From assembly GCF_009765355.1 (NCBI RefSeq), contig NZ_VTHK01000033.1:1-64000 (forward strand): 64,000 nt of DNA, read 5' to 3'. A model generated the notes under the pieces. That model was given only the letters and a program-made list of their open reading frames with translations, searched no databases and had not been told where the DNA came from. Numbering within the stretch: position 1 is the stretch's first letter; the number at the start of each line of letters is the position of its first letter. Below are positions 25,783-34,382 of the stretch, piece after piece. The position numbers and the translations under genes are program-made. Origin of the DNA: Amycolatopsis anabasis (GTDB taxonomy: Bacteria > Actinomycetota > Actinomycetes > Mycobacteriales > Pseudonocardiaceae).

Positions 25783-27447
25783 ATGTCCCCACTGCGACGC
25801 CGGCCCGTCGCCCTCGCCGCCACGGTCGTCGCGGCGAGCTCGATCTTCCTGTCGCTGCCCGCTCTGCCCGCCCTGGCGCAGGTTCCGCTTCCGGCAACCA
25901 TGACGGCCGGGGCCATGCCGACGCCGCAAACCGACGGGATCGTCTGGTCGGTGGCCATCGTCGGCAACACCGTCTACGCGGGTGGCCGGTTCAGCAAGGC
26001 CCGGCCCGCCGGTGTCGCTCCGGGCGGCGCCGGGGAAGTCGCGCGGAACAACCTGCTCGCGTTCGACCTGACCACCGGCCAGCTGTTGCCGTGGGCGCCG
26101 GGGATTTCCGGAAGCGGAACGCTGACCAGGGATCCCGGCCCGTTCTGCCGGAAACTCTCCGAATCCACGTGGACGTGCGATTCGGTGTTCCGGATCAAGG
26201 CCTCGCCGGACGGCAAGCAGATCTACGTCGTCGGCGACTTCGACAAGGTCGACGGCCAGTGGCGCTCCAGGATCGCCCGGTTCGACGCGGCGAGCGGGGC
26301 GCTGGACCCGGCGTTCCGGCCGCAGATCGCGGGCCGCGTCCGCGGGCTGTCGATCACTGACGACACGGTCTACGTGGGCGGTGCGTTCAACGCCGTCAAC
26401 GGGACCCCGCGCACCCGGCTCGCCGCGCTCACCCTGGACGGTTCGCTCAAACCGTGGGCGCCGGCCGCGGACGGCGAGGTGTACGCGCTCCTGGCGGCGC
26501 CGCAGCAGGGCCGCGTGGTGATCGGCGGCGGCTTCAACACCGTCAACGGCGAACCGCGCCGGGCCCTGATGGCGGTCGACGCGGCGTCCGGTGTGAACGT
26601 CGGCTTCGAGGCGCGCACGCCCGACTCCCACGACACGGTGACCGATATCGTCACCGACGGCAGCGGCACCGCGTATCTCGGTTCGTACAACTACGGCGGG
26701 ACCCGGCGGTTCGAGGGCCGGGCCGCGATCGACATCGCCACCGGCACGGCGAAGTGGTGGGACGGCTGCTACGGCGACACCCAGGCGGTCACGGTGACCG
26801 GGGGAGTGGTCTACAGCGCCTCGCACACGCACGACTGCAGCGCGATCAACGCGGCGCCGGACGACGGCCCGATCGGCTACTACCGGCTGGTGGGCGAGAC
26901 CGCGGCGGCGGTCGGCACGGCGACCAGGAACGTCAACCACGTCAGGGCGGGGGATCCGATTCCGGAGATGCTGCCGTGGTTCCCGAACACCAACGGCGGC
27001 CCGGACGACAGCGTCTGGAAGAACGGGCCGTGGGCGATCGATTCGAACAGCCAGTACGTCGTCGTGGGCGGCGAGTTCACCACGGTCAACGGTAAGCCGC
27101 AGCAGAGCCTGACCCGGTTCGCCGCGCGCGGGGTGCCCGGTGCGGTCAACAACGGTCCGCAGCAGGCGTTGCTCAAGGCGCCCGTGCTGACCCGGGAATG
27201 GGGTTCGATCGGCAGCCCGGTGATCACCTGGAACACCACCTGGGACGCGCAGAACTCCGACGTCACGTACCAGGTTTTCCGGGACGGCACCGCGGATCCG
27301 ATCCACACGGTGACGCAGGCCTCCCGGCCGTGGGACACCCCGCAGCTGAAGTACGTCGACCGCCAGGTCAACGCCGGGACCTACCGGATCAAGGCCACCG
27401 ACGCCGACGGGGTCACCATCGCTTCCCCGCGCTCCTCGATCGGCTAG
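25783..27447 (+). CDS. secreted delta-60-repeat beta-propeller protein with Fn3-like C-terminus
   Basis: The ATG at 25783 is preceded by AAGGGAAAA. The first 33 residues are a Sec signal peptide (PLRRRPVALAATVVAASSIF, cleavage near ALA-QV). The 554-residue protein has at least five VYxGGxFxxVNGxPRxxLA units typical of delta-60/DUF5122 beta-propellers. The last 90 residues resemble a fibronectin-type module (WNTTWDAQNSDVTYQVFRDG). It is likely an extracellular or cell-surface protein that binds or helps handle the polysaccharide; that role comes from context only. It is followed by a near-perfect hairpin terminator. Confidence 0.8.
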   Translation: MSPLRRRPVALAATVVAASSIFLSLPALPALAQVPLPATMTAGAMPTPQTDGIVWSVAIVGNTVYAGGRFSKARPAGVAPGGAGEVARNNLLAFDLTTGQLLPWAPGISGSGTLTRDPGPFCRKLSESTWTCDSVFRIKASPDGKQIYVVGDFDKVDGQWRSRIARFDAASGALDPAFRPQIAGRVRGLSITDDTVYVGGAFNAVNGTPRTRLAALTLDGSLKPWAPAADGEVYALLAAPQQGRVVIGGGFNTVNGEPRRALMAVDAASGVNVGFEARTPDSHDTVTDIVTDGSGTAYLGSYNYGGTRRFEGRAAIDIATGTAKWWDGCYGDTQAVTVTGGVVYSASHTHDCSAINAAPDDGPIGYYRLVGETAAAVGTATRNVNHVRAGDPIPEMLPWFPNTNGGPDDSVWKNGPWAIDSNSQYVVVGGEFTTVNGKPQQSLTRFAARGVPGAVNNGPQQALLKAPVLTREWGSIGSPVITWNTTWDAQNSDVTYQVFRDGTADPIHTVTQASRPWDTPQLKYVDRQVNAGTYRIKATDADGVTIASPRSSIG

Positions 27448-27456
27448 CCGCACTTC

Positions 27457-27504
27457 CATGAGGGGACCCCTCCGGACAAAATTTGTCTGGAGGGGTCCCC
27501 TCAT
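27457..27504. terminator. 48-bp near-perfect palindrome between convergent genes
   Basis: The 24 bases at 27457-27480 (CATGAGGGGACCCCTCC then GGACAAA) are the reverse complement of 27481-27504 except for a G-T wobble and the central base pair. The palindrome lies between the ends of two convergent genes and can act as a terminator in both directions. Its length and lack of a loop suggest a dispersed genomic repeat as well. Confidence 0.7.
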
Positions 27505-27516
27505 GAAAGCTCGGGG

Positions 27517-29289
27517 TTACTGGGGGAGGGCGCCGATGTCGGGGTTCGGGGTGGGCGGTACGCCCAGGACGGCGGCGATGTCGGCGGGAAGGGGTTGCCC
27601 GGCGCGCTGGCCCGGGGTGCCCGAGCGCAGGGTGAAGTTGTTCTTCGCCGGATCGGTGAACGGGGACCCGGCGAGGTCGGCGGCGAGGCTGTGCTGGTCC
27701 CGCCCGGTGGCGCGGGTGAACTCCGCCAGCGTCGGGTAACCGGCCGTCTTGCCGGAGCCGAGCGACCAGATCACCAGCGGCGCCGGTGTCCCGGATTTCC
27801 CGCGCAGGTAGGCGTTGCCGTCGCTGAGCACCACGAACGGATGCCCCTCGAGCGGTTCGTCCTTGTGATCGGCGGAGTCGATGATCGGGTTCGCCGGTTT
27901 GGGCTGCGCGAAGAAGTTGTTCACCAGGACCGTGTCCGTGGTGTACCAGGACAACCCGTTCTGCTTGCTGTAGTTGTCGGACGAGGGATCGCGCGGATCG
28001 TTGTACAGGCCGAGGTTCGTCGCGTTGTCGGCGAAGGTGTTCTGGTAGACCCGGACGTGGTCGGAGCTGGAGATCTTCAGCCCCCGCGCGCGGTTGCCCA
28101 CCAGCACGTTCGACGCGATGATCGCGCGCGAGGACACCTCGTAGTACAGGCCGTTGACCGCGTTTCCCTTGGCCACGTTGCGGATCACCACCGCGTCCGT
28201 GCAGCCGAGATCGCACCACCAGCCGGTGCCGATGTTGTCGGCGAACACGTTCCCGGCGATGTACGGCTGCCGGGTGTGCGCGATCTTCGCCCCGGACGCG
28301 CCGATCGCCTCGCCGCTGAGGGCGAACCGCTCCTGGTTGTTGCGGCTGAACGTGCTGCCGGTCACCCGGAGGCCGTCGGCGCGGTTGGCGACCAGCCCGG
28401 CCAGGCCGTTGTCGGTGAACGTGCTCCCGGTGACCTTGCCGCCGGGCTGGTACACCGCCGCGCCGCTGGACGCCGACCACGCGAAGGTGGCGTTCTCGAT
28501 CGTGACGTCCGGGGCGTTGGCCACCACCATCGCGCCGCGGTTGCCGTAGTCCTGGTTGGAGGCGTACTGCGCCACCCCGATCCCGCGCAGCACGCTGCCG
28601 CGCGCCCCCTCGCCGTCCAGTTGCACGAGCCGGTCGAACGCGGTCGCCTCGACCGTCCGCCCGGCCGGGTCGTCGCCGATGATCAGGGCCTTGGCCGCCT
28701 TGTCCACGAAGAACCGGCCGGGGCCGACGTCGTCGGCGTCCCCGACCTGGCGCAGCGGTTTCCCGTTCACGAACACCATGTCGGGCAGCCCGGCGAACGG
28801 ATGCGCCGGATCGATGATCGCGCCGAGGAAACAGCTGTGGCACAGGTCGACGTCCCAGCCGTCGTGCCGCCAGCCGCCGCCGCTGCGCGACCAGCCGTTG
28901 ACCACGACGGTGCCCTTGAGCCACGCCTGCTCGTCCGGGTACGGCTGCAGGACGATCCGCTTGGTGACCTTGCCCAGCGTCTCCCGGTAGGTGCCGCCGC
29001 GCAGCACGATCGTCTGGCCGGGCCGCGCGCGGCCGACCGCCGCCGCGACCGTGCGCAGCGGCGCGGCGACCGTGCCGCTCGCCCCGTCCTGCCCGGCGGG
29101 CGCCACGACGATCGCGTCCGCCGGGACCGCGTACCGCGTGGCGGGCACGGTCAGGTCCACGGCAGTCGCCGCGGGTTCGCCGGGGATCTCGGTCCGGCCG
29201 TCGCCGGGGAGCACGGTGAAGGCGAGGGCGAGGACCCCGGCCAGGGTGACCGCCGCGTAGCCGAGGGAGCGGCGCCGGGCAGGATTCAT
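27517..29289 (-). CDS. secreted right-handed parallel beta-helix protein
   Basis: The 590-residue protein begins with a basic N-terminus and one hydrophobic segment (LGYAAVTLAGVLALAFTVLP), an uncleaved anchor or signal peptide. The body is a parallel beta-helix with an early GASGTVAAPLRTVAAAVGRA block, RPGQTIVLRGGTYRE, and many coils of the form NxFxxNxxxGL. This fold is shared by pectate lyases, glycan epimerases and DUF1565-type proteins. It is the last gene of a three-gene leftward operon after the cytidylyltransferase (16-bp gap), so it may cut or modify the exopolysaccharide. No catalytic residue can be assigned. Confidence 0.8.
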   Translation of the reverse strand: MNPARRRSLGYAAVTLAGVLALAFTVLPGDGRTEIPGEPAATAVDLTVPATRYAVPADAIVVAPAGQDGASGTVAAPLRTVAAAVGRARPGQTIVLRGGTYRETLGKVTKRIVLQPYPDEQAWLKGTVVVNGWSRSGGGWRHDGWDVDLCHSCFLGAIIDPAHPFAGLPDMVFVNGKPLRQVGDADDVGPGRFFVDKAAKALIIGDDPAGRTVEATAFDRLVQLDGEGARGSVLRGIGVAQYASNQDYGNRGAMVVANAPDVTIENATFAWSASSGAAVYQPGGKVTGSTFTDNGLAGLVANRADGLRVTGSTFSRNNQERFALSGEAIGASGAKIAHTRQPYIAGNVFADNIGTGWWCDLGCTDAVVIRNVAKGNAVNGLYYEVSSRAIIASNVLVGNRARGLKISSSDHVRVYQNTFADNATNLGLYNDPRDPSSDNYSKQNGLSWYTTDTVLVNNFFAQPKPANPIIDSADHKDEPLEGHPFVVLSDGNAYLRGKSGTPAPLVIWSLGSGKTAGYPTLAEFTRATGRDQHSLAADLAGSPFTDPAKNNFTLRSGTPGQRAGQPLPADIAAVLGVPPTPNPDIGALPQ

Positions 29290-29305
29290 AACCCCTCGCG
29301 TGTTC

Positions 29306-29725
29306 CTAAGACGGTATGGAGATCAGTTTGCTGCGCAGCGCGCTGCTGGAAGTGTGGATGGTGTAGGGGAAATAGACTACCCGGGCGCCGACCTCGCCGA
29401 GTTGCGATTCGAGTCGTTTCCCCCGTTCGGTACCCCGCCAGTCGTCGCCCTTGAACAGCATGTCGAAGCGCAGGTGCCGCCACGCTTCGAACTTGTCGGT
29501 GTGCAGGTCCGGCACCGCCTCGTCGACGTACCGGATGCTGCGGACGATCTCCAGCCGCTCCTCGAACGGCACGATCGGCAGCTTGCCCTTGGCCTTGAAC
29601 ACGACGTCGTCGGAGACCACGCCCGCGACGAGCCGATCGCATTCCTGGCTCGCCCGCCGGAGGATGTTCAGGTGGCCGATGTGGAACATGTCGTACGCCC
29701 CCGGGGCGTAACCGATCACCGTCAT
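29306..29725 (-). CDS. glycerol-3-phosphate cytidylyltransferase-like nucleotidyltransferase
   Basis: The 139-residue protein is a single nucleotidyltransferase domain with the HxGH motif in MFHIGHLNILRRA, the FKGDDWRGTERG block, and a HTSSSALRSKL C-terminal motif like the ISTS motif of TagD/GlmU-type cytidylyltransferases. It would activate a phosphorylated alcohol, such as glycerol-3-phosphate, with CTP. Its ATG overlaps the stop of the CDP-alcohol phosphotransferase (ATGA), which strongly suggests a paired pathway in which CDP-alcohol is made and then used. The substrate is inferred. Confidence 0.85.
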   Translation of the reverse strand: MTVIGYAPGAYDMFHIGHLNILRRASQECDRLVAGVVSDDVVFKAKGKLPIVPFEERLEIVRSIRYVDEAVPDLHTDKFEAWRHLRFDMLFKGDDWRGTERGKRLESQLGEVGARVVYFPYTIHTSSSALRSKLISIPS

Positions 29726-30468
29726 GCCCCGCCCCCTTCGAGCGCGGCCATGTCCCGGAACCACTTCGGCAGGGCCGCGAGCAGGAAGGCGAAGTTCGCC
29801 ACGAAGAGCAGTCCGTAGCCGACCGCGAACACCTCCGGAAATCCGAACAGCAGGAACACCAGGCAGGTCAGCCCGTAGTCGGTGGGAACCACCAGCAGCG
29901 AGCGCAGGGTGGAGGGCGCGCCCGCGGGACCGGCGGGAACGCCGCGGCTCCGGCGGAGCTGGTCGTTGAGAATCATTCCGAAGAACAGCGTCACCGCGAC
30001 GATCTGGAAAGCGATCGGCACCAGCAGAAAACCGCGCGGAAGGTCGAAGAAACGGTAACCGGAAATCAGCACGGCCAAATGCAGCGAAGAGACTTTCACC
30101 GCGTCGACGACGTGGTCGAGCCATTCTCCGGCGACACTGCCGCCCCCGCGCAACCGGGCGAGCTGGCCGTCCGCGGAGTCCAGCGCGTATCCGATGACCA
30201 GTGCCAGCGCCACCGCGATCCCGGCCCAGACCGCGGGTTCGGCGAGCGCGACCGTCGCGATCCCGCCGAAGGTGAACACCGCGCTCACCCCGGTGACCTG
30301 ATTCGGGGTCAGCCCGGCCTGGTAGGCCGCCGCGGCGAGGTAGCCGCCCAGCCTTCGATTGACGAAGCGGGAGTAGGCGGGAGCGCCCTGGGCGCTCTTC
30401 TGGGCCGACGGCAGGCGGCGGAGGGTCGCGGTGAAACCGGTCGCCTTCGCGGGGCGCGGTTCACTCAC
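29722..30468 (-). CDS. CDP-alcohol phosphotransferase family membrane protein
   Basis: The 248-residue protein has about six membrane helices. The signature DSADGQLARLRGGG, then VAGEWLDHVVDAVK, fits Dx2DGx2ARx8Gx3Dx3D completely. The family transfers a phospho-alcohol from CDP to an acceptor. Here the partner is the overlapping cytidylyltransferase gene and the setting is an exopolysaccharide locus, so the acceptor may be a glycan or its lipid carrier rather than a phospholipid. It opens the leftward operon and is divergent from the Wzz-like gene. Confidence 0.85.
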   Translation of the reverse strand: MSEPRPAKATGFTATLRRLPSAQKSAQGAPAYSRFVNRRLGGYLAAAAYQAGLTPNQVTGVSAVFTFGGIATVALAEPAVWAGIAVALALVIGYALDSADGQLARLRGGGSVAGEWLDHVVDAVKVSSLHLAVLISGYRFFDLPRGFLLVPIAFQIVAVTLFFGMILNDQLRRSRGVPAGPAGAPSTLRSLLVVPTDYGLTCLVFLLFGFPEVFAVGYGLLFVANFAFLLAALPKWFRDMAALEGGGA

Positions 30469-30777
30469 TCGGCACCCGCAACCCGGAGGCGGGACCGCCG
30501 TTCGCGTATGGGTTCATGTCAGGTTACTCACCGGTGGTGACAGGGGGACGTTGTGGGGACGAATCGGGTAATCCGGTGAACGCTATCAGTGTCCGCCGGG
30601 GTCGGCTGCTTTTCGGTCACAGGGTCTCGGGTCGTTGCCGGGGTGGTCCATGAATTGTCGCCCTTTCTAATCCTTTCGTTACCGGACTAAACGATGCGGA
30701 TGTCCGAGGACTCTGACGCCGAAGCTGCTGATATATTTCGCTGGCCACTCTCGGTGAAATGATCGGATACAGGACGT
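30469..30777. promoter_or_regulatory. divergent promoter region of the exopolysaccharide operons
   Basis: No gene lies in these 309 bases. TCACCGGTGGTGA at 30527-30539 is a short inverted repeat (TCACC/GGTGA arms). An AT-richer stretch at 30655-30775 precedes the Wzz-like start, which has AGGAC just upstream. It should serve both the leftward CDP-alcohol operon and the rightward Wzz/Wzx operon. Confidence 0.4.
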
Positions 30778-32262
30778 ATGGACGAGCAGCCGTCACCGCG
30801 GATCCTCGACGCGCTCTGGAGGTATCGGTGGAGCTCGCTGGCGATCGTACTGCTGGTCGTCGTGCTCAGTGCGGCGGTGGCCCTGGTGATCGGCGGCGGC
30901 ACGACCGCTACCGCGCGCGTGGTGCTCAAGACCCCGGACAAGGCCGGGGTGGTCGGGGTGGACTCGACCAGTGAGTCCGCGTTCGTCCGCTACGTGAACC
31001 AGCGCGCGCTGTTCGTGGTGTCCGATCGCGTGCTCACCAGCGCCAGCGCGAGCATGGGCGGCGCGGTGCCGCTCGACACGCTGCGCGAACAGGTGACCGC
31101 CAAGGCGTCCGAGAACGGCGAGTCGATCGTGGTGACGGTCACGGCGGGCAGCCTCGACCAGTCGCTGATGACCGCGGACGCGGTGACCAAGGCGTACCAG
31201 GCCGAATCGCGCGCGGACGTCCAGTCGTCGGCGCAGAAGACCCTGGACACCCTCGCCGCGCGGCGCAAGGACGCCGCCGCCGAGCCGAACACCTCGGCCG
31301 CGGCGACCACGTTGAGCGAATTGGACAAGCAGGCGACCCAGGTGCGCGTGGCCGCCGACCAGTTCGGCGATGGTGTGTCCTTTGTGGACAAAGCGGTGCC
31401 GGACAGCGCCGGGGCCGCCGCGTCGCTGCTGCGCGACGTGGCGATCGGCCTCGCGTTCGGTCTGCTACTCGCCGCGGCGGTCGCCTGGGTCCGCGCCGAC
31501 CGCGACCGGCGCATGCGCGACAGCGACGACCTGTCCGGCGCCACCGGAGAGCCGGTGCTCGCCGAGATCGAGGTGCTGACCGATCCCGAGGTGGCCGCCC
31601 TGCGCGAGGTGGGCAGCCCGCCGCTGTGGCCCTACCAGTTCGCCGCCTCCGGGCTGCGGACCGCGGTGGACCGCGGCGTGGTGGTGGTGACCGCGAGCGC
31701 GCCCGGGGACGGCAGCACGACCTCGACCCTGCAGATCGCCACCGCGGCGGCCCGCAGCGGCGCGCGGGTGCTGCTGGTCGATGCGTCGGTCCGGTCGCAC
31801 GGGCTGTCCGATCTGCTCGGGCTCCGCTACGACCCGCACGGGCTGACCTCGATCGCGGTGGGCGCGATGCGCGCGGACGAATGCACGCGCGTGGTCGACC
31901 TCGGCGACCGGGTCTACCTGTGGGCGATCCCGGCCGGGCAGTACCAGGAGGCCACGCTGGACCACTTCCGCTCCAGCCTGCTGCAGAAGTCGGTGGCCGC
32001 GATGCGCACCGCCTACGATCTGGTGCTCGTGGACTGCGCCTCGCCGTCGATCGCCCCGGAGGTCACGCCGATCATCCGGGAGTCCGACGGCGTGGTGGTC
32101 GTGGTCCGCCGGGACCGGGAATCCCGGTCGGTGCACCGGCTCCGGGAGCAGATCCGGCTGCTCGGCGGTTCGGTGATCGGGTACCTGTTCACCTTCGCGC
32201 GCCCGCAGCGGGACATGCCGCGGCGCGCCATCATGCCGAACCCGCTCCGGCGTCAGCAATAA
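30778..32262 (+). CDS. Wzz/tyrosine-kinase-like chain-length protein with degenerate P-loop
   Basis: The 494-residue protein has the Wzz layout: a membrane helix at about 20-38, an extracytoplasmic segment, and a second helix at about 216-237. It is fused to a ParA/BY-kinase-like cytoplasmic domain. The expected Walker A (PGEGKST) reads PGDGSTT near residue 309, so the lysine is missing. Walker A' reads VLLVDASVRS instead of the usual DAD form, and Walker B reads LVLVDCASP. The C-terminus has no tyrosine cluster. It is therefore probably an inactive pseudokinase that still sets chain length. The flippase gene follows directly after its stop. Confidence 0.8.
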   Translation: MDEQPSPRILDALWRYRWSSLAIVLLVVVLSAAVALVIGGGTTATARVVLKTPDKAGVVGVDSTSESAFVRYVNQRALFVVSDRVLTSASASMGGAVPLDTLREQVTAKASENGESIVVTVTAGSLDQSLMTADAVTKAYQAESRADVQSSAQKTLDTLAARRKDAAAEPNTSAAATTLSELDKQATQVRVAADQFGDGVSFVDKAVPDSAGAAASLLRDVAIGLAFGLLLAAAVAWVRADRDRRMRDSDDLSGATGEPVLAEIEVLTDPEVAALREVGSPPLWPYQFAASGLRTAVDRGVVVVTASAPGDGSTTSTLQIATAAARSGARVLLVDASVRSHGLSDLLGLRYDPHGLTSIAVGAMRADECTRVVDLGDRVYLWAIPAGQYQEATLDHFRSSLLQKSVAAMRTAYDLVLVDCASPSIAPEVTPIIRESDGVVVVVRRDRESRSVHRLREQIRLLGGSVIGYLFTFARPQRDMPRRAIMPNPLRRQQ

Positions 32263-33534
32263 GTGGCCGTCCGAGGATTGCACCGCCTGGCCGGGAAGAT
32301 CGGGGCCCCGGTCATCTCGCAGGGCCTGACCGCCGGCACCAGCCTGCTGCTGCAGATCGTCGCCGCGCGCACCCTCGGACTCACCGAGTACGGCTCGTTC
32401 GCGGTGTTCCTCGCCGTGCTGGTGAGCGCGACCGCGCTCTACACCGGCTACGTCGGCGACAGCCTCGCGGTGCTCGACCGGCACGACCCGGTCACCCGCC
32501 CCGCCCTGGTGACCAGCGCGCTCGCCGCGCTGGTGCTCGCTTTCGCGGGCGGGCTGGCGACCTCGTTGATCCTGCGCGACGGCGACTTCGGCACCGCGTT
32601 GCTCTACGCGGCCATGGTGGTCGGCTGGCTGGCCGAGGAGACGTTCCGGCGCCTGCTGATCGCCCGGCAGGAGTTCTGGAAGCTGGTCGGCAACGACGTG
32701 GCCTATCTGCTCGGCACGTTCGCCGCGCTCGGCGCCTGGTCCCTCACCGCCCGGACGGTCACCCTGCCGATGATCTTCGCGGCGATGGGCGTCGGCACGG
32801 TCGCCGCGATCGTCACCGGATTCGCCCAGGTGCCCGCGGCCGAGCTGCGGCGGGTGCGCCCGGGCCGGGCGGGGTTGCGGGCGGTCGCCTCCTTCGCCGG
32901 GTGGCGCTCGCTGCACGCCACGCTGCGCCCGGCCGCGATGCTGGCCTCCCGCGTGCTCGTCGCGAACCTGGTTTCGCTGACGGCCGTGGGCATCCTGGAG
33001 ACCGGGCGGCTGGTGGTCGCGCCGCTGCAGGTGGTCATCAACGGCGCCGGGAGCTTCCTGCTCGCGGGATTCGCGGCGCACGAGCGGGGCGGCCGGGGCG
33101 CCGGGAACCTGGCCACCCGGGCCGCCTGGTTGCTGGTCGGGGTCACGGTCGGCGGGGGAGCGGTGCTTTCGGTGTTCGCGCATCCGCTCGGCCGGTTGAT
33201 GACCGGGCAGGAGGTCGATCCGCTGCTCCTGCTCGGCTGGGTCGCCTATCTCGGCGTCTGGGCCGCGGGGCTGCCGTACGTCACCGAGGTGGTGGCCCGG
33301 AAGCTCTCCCGCGCGGTGTTCACGATCCGGCTCGTCGATTCGCTCGCCGGGCTCGCGCTGGCGCTGGCGGCGTTGCTGGCCGGGGCGCCGGTCGCCGCGG
33401 TGCCGTGGCTGATGGCACTGGGCGGGCTGTACTCGGTCCTCCGGTTGCGGAGCCTGGCCCGGCGCACGCGCGCCGAACGGCCGGAACGGTCCCGGATCGA
33501 TCTCGAGGCGACCGTCCGCATTCCGCACGTGTGA
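32263..33534 (+). CDS. Wzx-type polysaccharide flippase (MATE/MOP superfamily)
   Basis: The GTG start is immediately after the TAA of the Wzz-like gene. The 423-residue protein has about twelve to fourteen membrane helices, beginning with GAPVISQGLTAGTSLLLQIV and ARTLGLTEYGSFAVFLAVLV, the N-terminal pattern of polysaccharide flippases. The family moves undecaprenyl-linked repeat units across the membrane. Together with the initiating transferase and the Wzy-like protein it completes a Wzx/Wzy-type pathway. Confidence 0.85.
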   Translation: MAVRGLHRLAGKIGAPVISQGLTAGTSLLLQIVAARTLGLTEYGSFAVFLAVLVSATALYTGYVGDSLAVLDRHDPVTRPALVTSALAALVLAFAGGLATSLILRDGDFGTALLYAAMVVGWLAEETFRRLLIARQEFWKLVGNDVAYLLGTFAALGAWSLTARTVTLPMIFAAMGVGTVAAIVTGFAQVPAAELRRVRPGRAGLRAVASFAGWRSLHATLRPAAMLASRVLVANLVSLTAVGILETGRLVVAPLQVVINGAGSFLLAGFAAHERGGRGAGNLATRAAWLLVGVTVGGGAVLSVFAHPLGRLMTGQEVDPLLLLGWVAYLGVWAAGLPYVTEVVARKLSRAVFTIRLVDSLAGLALALAALLAGAPVAAVPWLMALGGLYSVLRLRSLARRTRAERPERSRIDLEATVRIPHV

Positions 33535-33564
33535 GGCACCGCACATCTGGATCTCCGCGAAATA

Positions 33565-33605
33565 GTCAAGCGCTCAACTATGTTCAGGAGGGTTGAACGC
33601 TCAAC
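33565..33605. promoter_or_regulatory. two MarR-type operator sites upstream of nitroreductase gene
   Basis: GTCAAGCGCTCAAC (33565-33578) and GTTGAACGCTCAAC (33592-33605) match the palindrome GTTGAGCGCTCAAC with two and one changes. The perfect form occurs at 37777-37792 in front of the MarR gene. The pair lies just upstream of the ATG at 33625. Confidence 0.6.
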
Positions 33606-33624
33606 GACGAAAGGACAGCACCCG

Positions 33625-34239
33625 ATGACCTCGGCGACCTCCCGCACCGAAACCCTCGAACTTCCGCACGACGTCCAGGACCTGCTGTTCCGGGAAGCTC
33701 GTACGGCCAACACGTTCAGCTCCGAACCGGTCACCGACGAGCAGCTCCAGGCGATCTACGACCTGGTCAAGTGGGCGCCCACCTCGATGAACATCCAGCC
33801 GCTGCGCGCCGTGGTGATCCGCAGCGACGAGGCGAAGCAGCGCCTGCTGCCGCTGATGGCCGAGGGCAACCGGGCGAAGACCGCCACCGCGCCGGTGACC
33901 GTCATCCTCGCCGCGGACACCGAGTTCCACGAGAACTTCGAGAAGACCTTCCCGCACAAGCCGGAGGCCCGGGAGTACTTCGCGGAGGACGGCCCCCGCG
34001 CCGAGGCCGCCAAGTTCAACGCCCTGCTGCAGGTGGGCTACTTCATCATCGGGATCCGCGCGGCCGGGCTCGCCGCCGGTCCGATGATCGGCTTCGACAA
34101 CGCGGGGATCGAGCGGGAGTTCTTCGGCGGCAAGCCGTGGAAGTCGCTGGTCGTGATCAACATCGGCAAGCCGGGCGAGAACCCGTGGTTCGGCCGCCTG
34201 CCCCGCCTCGACTACGACGAGGTCGTCGAGACCGTCTGA
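33625..34239 (+). CDS. malonic semialdehyde reductase-like nitroreductase (RutE/HadB family)
   Basis: The 204-residue protein is a flavin-dependent nitroreductase-fold enzyme. Blocks include LLFREARTANTFSSEPVTDE, VKWAPTSMNIQPLRAVVIRS, GMIGFDNAGIEREFF-like residues near 155, and a C-terminal INIGKPGENPWFGRLPRLDY, all typical of the RutE-type reductases. They reduce malonic semialdehyde or other small carbonyl or nitro compounds with NAD(P)H. Its promoter region carries the same operator as the MarR and YceI genes 3-4 kb away, so it is probably derepressed with them. A CDS start at 33580 is rejected because the operator lies within it. Confidence 0.85.
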   Translation: MTSATSRTETLELPHDVQDLLFREARTANTFSSEPVTDEQLQAIYDLVKWAPTSMNIQPLRAVVIRSDEAKQRLLPLMAEGNRAKTATAPVTVILAADTEFHENFEKTFPHKPEAREYFAEDGPRAEAAKFNALLQVGYFIIGIRAAGLAAGPMIGFDNAGIEREFFGGKPWKSLVVINIGKPGENPWFGRLPRLDYDEVVETV

Positions 34240-34258
34240 CCTCGTCAGCGACGCCTTG

Positions 34259-34289
34259 GAAGGACGCAGCGGACCCCGCGGCGTCCTTC
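34259..34289 (+). terminator. hairpin after nitroreductase gene
   Basis: GAAGGACGC (34259-34267) pairs with GCGTCCTTC (34281-34289), and GCGG/CCGC extends the stem inside. No U-run follows, but it lies 20 bp after the stop and may end the transcript before thrS. Confidence 0.5.
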
Positions 34290-34382
34290 AGGGCGTTGCG
34301 GGGCCCGTACCAGGTGACGGCTAGCATCAAGGGGTCGTCGCGGATGCCGCGAGTCAGGAAATCCGAAACCTAGGAGCCAGTC

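Noticed and set aside
25546..29454. Long antisense frames over the beta-propeller and beta-helix genes (600+ residues)
   Set aside because: These frames have low-complexity Arg/Val/Gly composition and no recognisable domain, and the opposite strand encodes proteins with signal peptides and repeat folds.
34240..34382. T-box or other amino acid riboswitch before thrS
   Set aside because: The 143-bp gap holds only a simple hairpin next to the previous gene; no specifier loop, T-box sequence or terminator/antiterminator pair is visible.
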